Positions 59,946 to 64,000 of a stretch of 64,000 bases of DNA are shown one piece after another. The DNA comes from Xanthomonas hortorum pv. cynarae. Lineage in GTDB: Bacteria; Pseudomonadota; Gammaproteobacteria; Xanthomonadales; Xanthomonadaceae. Each line of letters begins with the position of its first letter. The first letter of the stretch is position 1. Under the pieces are notes generated by a model, which did no database searches, was not told the origin of the DNA, and was given only the letters and a program-made list of their open reading frames with translations. The stretch lies in contig NZ_MDFM01000004.1 of NCBI RefSeq assembly GCF_002939985.1, positions 1-64,000 on the forward strand, read 5' to 3'. Both the position numbers and the translations under genes were made by a program.

Positions 59946-60129
59946 GAGCGGTGCGGAATGCATCGGTTGCGGAGCGGCTGATCTGTGGTTTGGCCGCAGG
60001 GCCCTTGCCCGCCCACCATCGCGGGACACGCTGCAAGTACGTCCTTGTAAGCTCTTACGCGGCATCCATGCCGCGTAAGGTCCCGCGACGGTGGGCGGGC
60101 AAGGGCCAGTCGAGATGGTCGGTGTGCAT
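59946..60129. repeat. 184-base repeat unit, copy 1
   Basis: Runs from GAGCGGTGCGGAATGCAT to GATGGTCGGTGTGCA and contains a family A element at 59999-60107. It is nearly identical to 60247-60430, at an offset of 301 bases. Confidence 0.85.
59999..60107 (-). repeat. Palindromic repeat family A, full copy
   Basis: Family A in reverse orientation, with the inner CTTACGCGGCAT hairpin and the outer GCCCGCCCACC arms. It is one base longer than the other copies. Confidence 0.9.
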
Positions 60130-60246
60130 GGCTTTCAACAAAGCAACCAGCAGACTCTCTGGTGCGGTAAGGGCATCGCGCGCTCGACTGACTAAGCTTT
60201 TGACCGCGACTCAACGACGCGAAATCTCGGTTGTCTTTGAGTGGTT

Positions 60247-60430
60247 GAGCGGTGCGGAATGCATTGGCTGCGGAGCGGCTGATCTGTGGCTTGGCTGCAG
60301 GGCCCTTGCCCGCCCACCATCGCGGGACACGCCGCAAGTACGTCCGTGTAGGCTCTTACGCGGCATCCATGCCGCGTAAGGTCCCGCGACGGTGGGCGGA
60401 CAAGGACCGGTCCAGATGGTCGGTGCGCAC
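60247..60430. repeat. 184-base repeat unit, copy 2
   Basis: Second copy of the unit at 59946-60129, with a family A element at 60301-60408. The differences are scattered substitutions. Confidence 0.85.
60301..60408 (-). repeat. Palindromic repeat family A, full copy
   Basis: Reverse-orientation family A element, 108 bases, with outer arms GGCCCTTGCCCGCCCACC and GGTGGGCGGACAAGGACC. Confidence 0.9.
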
Positions 60431-60539
60431 GATTAAGAGCAGTGCGTGATGCGCGTTGTTCGATGACGTAGCGCCGGCTCAACGTCCGATGCACATCGCG
60501 CGAAAAACAGCTTTTTGCGCGACCACCGACCAACTTTCT

Positions 60540-60647
60540 GGTGCGGTGTCCTCGCCGATTGCGGGACCGTGTGGCGGCATGGATGCCGCCACCGAGCCTC
60601 CACGGACGGATTCACGGCGTGTCCCGCGAGCGGCGAGGGCACCGCGC
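60540..60647 (+). repeat. Palindromic repeat family B, full copy
   Basis: The outer arms (about 27 bases, 23 pairing) read GTGCGGTGTCCTCGCCGATT and CGGCGAGGGCACCGCGC. The inner hairpin is GTGGCGGCAT-gg-ATGCCGCCAC. The core GAGCCTCCACGGACGGATTC corresponds to GAGCCTACATGGACGTACTT of family A. Confidence 0.85.
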
Positions 60648-60788
60648 GCTCGACTGACTAGGCTGGGCCTTTAGACGTCGCCACGATTCGAAATTTTGGT
60701 TGTCTCGCTAAGTGATTGGACAGTGCAGACAGGTCGTGCTGAGCGGCGAGGGCGCCGCGCCCTCGACTCATCGAGCGTTTGACTTACA

Positions 60789-63461
60789 TCAGTGGTAGGC
60801 GTGGCGTGCGTTGGCCAGCAGGGTGCTCAGTTGGTCTTGTTGTTCCAGACGGAAAACCGCCACTGCGTCCACCAACTGCGCGGCCTGGTCTTCCATCGAG
60901 CGCGCTGCGGCAGTGGCTTCTTCCACCAATGCGGCGTTCTGCTGGGTGGTTTCGTCCATCTGGGTGACGGTCTGGTTGACCTGGGTGATGCCGGCGGCCT
61001 GCTCGCGCGAGGCGCTGGTGATCTCGCCCATGATGTCGGTGACGCGCTGCACCGAGCTCACCACCTGCTGCATGGTGTTGCCGGCTTCGGAGGCGAGTGC
61101 GGCACCGCTACCGATGCGTGCGACCGAGTCTTCGATCAGGTGCTTGATCTCCTTGGCGGCGCCGGCCGAGCGCTGGGCGAGGCTGCGCACCTCGGAGGCG
61201 ACCACGGCGAAGCCGCGGCCTTGTTCGCCGGCACGTGCGGCTTCCACTGCGGCGTTCAAGGCCAGGATGTTGGTCTGGAAGGCGATGCCGTCGATGACGC
61301 TGATGATCTCGGCGATCTTCTTGGACGAGGTGTCGATGTCGGCCATGGTGGTGACCACGCGGCCGACCACATCGCCGCCCTTGGCCGCCACGCCGGCTGC
61401 GTCCAGCACCAGGCGATTGGCCTGGTCGGCGTTGTCGGCGTTCTGCTTGACGGTGGCGGTGAGCTCTTCCATCGAGGCGGCGGTTTCTTCCAGCGCGGCG
61501 GCTTGTTGCTCGGTACGACGCGACAGGTCGCTGTTGCCGGTGGCGATTTCGCTGGCGGCGGAGTTGATCGCCAGCGATGAATCCTTGATCCGGCGCACGA
61601 TGCCGGCCAACTGGTCGGCGGTGGCATTGGCGTCGTCGCGGATGGTGGCGAACACGCCTTGCAGGTCGCCATCCATGCGCGCGGTCAGATCGCCTTGCGA
61701 CAGCGACGAAAGCAGCGCGGACACGCGCGACAGGCCATCTGCATTGTTGTCCAGCAGCACGTTGAGTTGCTCTGCTAGCAGCAGCAGGAAGCCTTGCTTG
61801 CCCTCGGTGCCGACGCGCTCGCTCAGGTCGCCAGCGGCGGCGGCCCGCACGATACGCGCGACTTCTTCTTCGACCTGCACTTCCTGGGTGCGGTCGGCCC
61901 ACTCGACCACAAAGCCCATGCGTTCGCCGGCCGCGCCCAGCACCGGGTTGACCACCAGCCGCATGGTGCGGCCGCCGACATGGATCTGCGCGGTGTGGGT
62001 GCCGGTGAGCTGGTCGAGCATGCGTGCCTGATGTTCGGGCTTGCGATGGAACTGGTCGATGCTGGCATTGATCAACGCATCGGCATCGAAGTGGGGCAGG
62101 TCGCGGCGCAGTTCGTCCTGCACGCCCTTGAGCATGCGCTGCAGCGGGCGATTGACGTAGATGATGCGGCGATCGGCGTCGGCGATCATCACGTTGGTGC
62201 TGACGTCGTCCAGTGCGGTGCGCACGCGCAGCGCTTCGCTGGCGATCAGGTGGTCGCGTTCCAGACGTGCGCGCAGGTCGTCGCGCATGGTGCGGGCGCT
62301 GAGCAGCAGGCGACCGAGTTCGTCGTGCCGATCGATCTCGATCGGGTTGTCCAGGCGGCCGGCCGCGACATCTCCGAGCACGCGCTCCACCGCCAGCAAC
62401 GGGCGGGTAACCATCTTGCGTGCCGCCACAAAGACCACCGCGATGCACAGCGCCAGCACTACCAGCGAGAACAGCAGCATGCTGCCCATCAGCTCGTCCA
62501 GCGGGCCGTCGATGGCGCTGCGCGGCTGGGTGCCGATCACCGCCCACTGCCACGGCGCATAGCGCTGGGCGGTGACTTCGAACGCCTGGCTGTTGCCCTT
62601 AGCGTCGCGCAACTGCAGGTTGGCGCTGGGCTGCTTGCCGTCCAGCACCGATTGCAACAGCGCCTGCTGCTCGGCCGGCACCAGTGCCGCCAGGGCGGGC
62701 GGGGTGCCCGGTGGGGCGGCGATGACCTGTCCCTGATGCTCGCCCGGGGCCATGTCGACAATGACGAAGTAGCCATCCTGGCCGAGCTTGGTGGTGCTGA
62801 CCTGCGCCTTGAGCGCGGCCAGGCCCTGGGTGTAGTTGCGACCGACGAACAGCGCGCCGATCACTTCGCCGGCCGCATTACGCAGCGGCTGGTAGTGGGT
62901 CATGTACTGCTCGCCGAACAGCTGCGCCTGGCCGGTGAAAGGCTTGCCTTGCGACAACGCGGCGTAGGCCTTGCCCTTGCGGTCGAGCAGGGTGCCGATC
63001 ACGCGTTCGTTCTGCTTGTTGCGCAGCGAGGTGGTGATACGCACGAAGTCCTCGCCGGTGCGCGCGAAGATCGTGGCGACACCGCCGGTGGCCTGCGCAA
63101 AGCGGTCCACCGCGTTGACATTGAGGTTGAGCGCCTGCTTGCCGGCGCGCAGCGACGGGGTGGCCTGTTCGCCGATGGTGACGGTGCTGGCGGTATCGAG
63201 CGTGCGTGCGCCGCTGGGGAGCATGTCGTCGAACACGCTGCCCAGGCGCTGGGTGCTTTCGGTCAGGGTGACGTCGTACATCGCCACCGACTGCTGCATC
63301 AGCCGGGTGCTGGAGCGCAGTTCGGCCTTGACCTGGGATTCGATATCGCCAGCGGACTGGCGGTAGATGGTCAGGGCCAGCAGGCCCAGCGAAATGGCGA
63401 TGACCAGGGTCAGCAGCGCGGAGAGCCGGGTGCCAACGGAAAGCCGGTTGAAGGAATGCAT
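60789..63461 (-). CDS. Methyl-accepting chemotaxis protein with Cache sensor
   Basis: An 890-residue receptor. TM1 (~12-32) and TM2 (~330-355) enclose a large periplasmic sensor (~300 residues) that resembles a Cache_3/Cache_2 ligand-binding domain ([40 protein letters not shown]). A HAMP, a PAS-like region ([17 protein letters not shown]), a second HAMP and the MCP hairpin ([17 protein letters not shown]) follow. It ends ARHAYH with no WxxF tail. I start at [13 protein letters not shown]; the ORF extends 63 residues upstream with no domain. A sigma-28-like promoter precedes it. Confidence 0.94.
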   Translation of the reverse strand: MHSFNRLSVGTRLSALLTLVIAISLGLLALTIYRQSAGDIESQVKAELRSSTRLMQQSVAMYDVTLTESTQRLGSVFDDMLPSGARTLDTASTVTIGEQATPSLRAGKQALNLNVNAVDRFAQATGGVATIFARTGEDFVRITTSLRNKQNERVIGTLLDRKGKAYAALSQGKPFTGQAQLFGEQYMTHYQPLRNAAGEVIGALFVGRNYTQGLAALKAQVSTTKLGQDGYFVIVDMAPGEHQGQVIAAPPGTPPALAALVPAEQQALLQSVLDGKQPSANLQLRDAKGNSQAFEVTAQRYAPWQWAVIGTQPRSAIDGPLDELMGSMLLFSLVVLALCIAVVFVAARKMVTRPLLAVERVLGDVAAGRLDNPIEIDRHDELGRLLLSARTMRDDLRARLERDHLIASEALRVRTALDDVSTNVMIADADRRIIYVNRPLQRMLKGVQDELRRDLPHFDADALINASIDQFHRKPEHQARMLDQLTGTHTAQIHVGGRTMRLVVNPVLGAAGERMGFVVEWADRTQEVQVEEEVARIVRAAAAGDLSERVGTEGKQGFLLLLAEQLNVLLDNNADGLSRVSALLSSLSQGDLTARMDGDLQGVFATIRDDANATADQLAGIVRRIKDSSLAINSAASEIATGNSDLSRRTEQQAAALEETAASMEELTATVKQNADNADQANRLVLDAAGVAAKGGDVVGRVVTTMADIDTSSKKIAEIISVIDGIAFQTNILALNAAVEAARAGEQGRGFAVVASEVRSLAQRSAGAAKEIKHLIEDSVARIGSGAALASEAGNTMQQVVSSVQRVTDIMGEITSASREQAAGITQVNQTVTQMDETTQQNAALVEEATAAARSMEDQAAQLVDAVAVFRLEQQDQLSTLLANARHAYH

Positions 63462-63509
63462 GAGGAATCGACCTTGCCCGGGGGAGGGCGTTACGGATGC
63501 GTGAAGTCG

Positions 63510-63536
63510 ATAGCGGCCGTCTATGCTCAAAATTGA
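63510..63536 (-). promoter_or_regulatory. Possible sigma-28 type promoter of the Cache chemoreceptor
   Basis: Minus-strand TCAATTTT (63529-63536), 11-base spacer, GCCGCTAT (63510-63517). The spacing is canonical, and the -10 differs from GCCGATAA at two positions. Confidence 0.5.
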
Positions 63537-63690
63537 TGTTTTATGTTGAATTAGGCACAAATTGTCGCGTTCGCTTGGTTCCACAGCAGGGGCGCAAGAT
63601 TGCCATTTGTTAAGGACGGGTGAGTTTTCACGACCAGGCAGCGTCTGCATCCAGCATCTCGTGCGCTAATTTGAAGAAACATCTCGGCAC

Positions 63691-63726
63691 AAAAAAAGGG
63701 CCGCCTCCCTCGCAAGGAAGCGACCC
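63691..63726 (-). terminator. Terminator of the partial chemoreceptor gene
   Basis: GGAAGCGACCC and GGGCCGCCTCC pair at nine of eleven, followed on the minus strand by seven T (63697-63691). It is 85 bases after the receptor stop. Confidence 0.85.
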
Positions 63727-63810
63727 TCAAGATTCGTTGACCACGAATCAAACTACTCTCGAATGGTGTTCTTGAATGCGGCGTGTGTTGCGGGTTGCGG
63801 TGTGTGTGTC

Positions 63811-64000
63811 TTAGAACTCCTGCCAGTCATTCGGCCCGGCCGCTGCGGTCGCCGTGCCGTTGGCGCTGCGACGTGGCGGGGCGATGCTGGCGGCACTGAC
63901 GGCCGGGCGCGCAGCGAAGCGTGCATTGACCGGCGCAGCGACCATCGACGATGGCTGACGTGCCACCGGGCCTTGCTCGACGATCTTGAACACGGCCACC
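63811..64000 (-). CDS. Chemoreceptor C-terminus (partial, runs off window)
   Basis: Only the last ~62 codons are in the window. They begin VAVFKIVEQG, which matches the end of the MCP signalling region in the other two receptors ([11 protein letters not shown] and [11 protein letters not shown]), and continue as an Ala/Pro-rich linker to the tail NDWQEF, a CheR/CheD-type pentapeptide. A third chemoreceptor gene upstream in tandem is therefore implied; the start is outside. Confidence 0.85.
   Translation of the reverse strand, partial: VAVFKIVEQGPVARQPSSMVAAPVNARFAARPAVSAASIAPPRRSANGTATAAAGPNDWQEF

Larger units (their letters stand above)
59803..60788. other. Gene-free repeat-rich region
   Basis: No convincing gene in these 986 bases. 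They hold the promoter of the PilZ gene (59861-59886), two copies of a 184-base unit each containing a family A element, one full family B element, and a truncated B arm near 60740-60775. Spacer sequence around 60170-60245 and 60650-60735 is also mutually similar. Confidence 0.8.
63462..63810. other. Gap upstream of the Cache chemoreceptor
   Basis: This 349-base gap holds a sigma-28-like promoter (63510-63536) and a terminator for the next chemoreceptor (63691-63726). The middle, about 63540-63690, is less GC-rich and shows nothing recognised. Confidence 0.75.

Noticed and set aside
59946-60647. CRISPR-like array
   Set aside because: The repeats are long, palindromic, few and irregularly spaced, without uniform spacers or cas genes.

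Overview
The window is a contiguous stretch of a Xanthomonas chromosome. The evidence is high GC, dense short-spaced genes, and the whole rpf (regulation of pathogenicity factors) region: dapB, carA, carB, greA, rpfE, recJ, rpfD, prfB, lysS, rpfG, rpfH, rpfC, rpfF, rpfB and two aconitase genes. RpfC, RpfG and RpfF keep the residues known from X. campestris. An rpfH gene is present; from memory it is missing in some species such as X. citri and X. oryzae, so X. campestris or a relative is more likely, but the species is not resolved.

Layout. 1-18400 is mixed housekeeping: two paralogous amino acid permeases, a Nudix hydrolase, an unrecognised exported repeat protein, divergent serA and D-2-hydroxyglutarate dehydrogenase, a DUF2388/DUF4105 exported pair, efpL with a broken lipoprotein gene behind it, three acyl-CoA/leucine catabolism genes, a feoAB iron operon with a small CxxC membrane protein, and an aminotransferase. 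18400-27400 is dapB-carA-carB-greA-rpfE-recJ, with several 4-base stop/start overlaps. 27400-31650 holds repeats, a DUF1176 protein, an acyltransferase and rpfD. 31850-41550 holds prfB (programmed +1 frameshift), lysS and the DSF quorum-sensing core: rpfF makes the signal, rpfC senses it, rpfG (HD-GYP) destroys cyclic di-GMP, and rpfB is a fatty acyl-CoA ligase. 41640-49450 has a lipoprotein, acnA and acnB separated by a small toxin-antitoxin pair, and an alpha/beta hydrolase. 50100-64000 is a minus-strand chemotaxis region: GGDEF-EAL protein, cheB, cheD, cheR, chemoreceptor, exported OB-fold protein, cheW, PilZ/YcgR-like protein, a Cache chemoreceptor and the 3' end of another chemoreceptor.

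Five sequences in the chemotaxis region match the sigma-28 (FliA) promoter pattern at the right spacing, which makes this a coherent flagellar-class regulon. Together with RpfG, the EAL protein and the PilZ protein, the window links DSF signalling, cyclic di-GMP and motility.

The non-coding stretches are largely occupied by long palindromic repeats. Two families (A and B, about 108 bp) share an inner hairpin but have different outer arms that still pair; a third (C) has a comparable plan. Other features worth a look are the lipoprotein gene interrupted by one stop, a 36-base perfect palindrome after cheW, an operator-like palindrome before the antitoxin, and the similarity of RpfH to the RpfC sensor.
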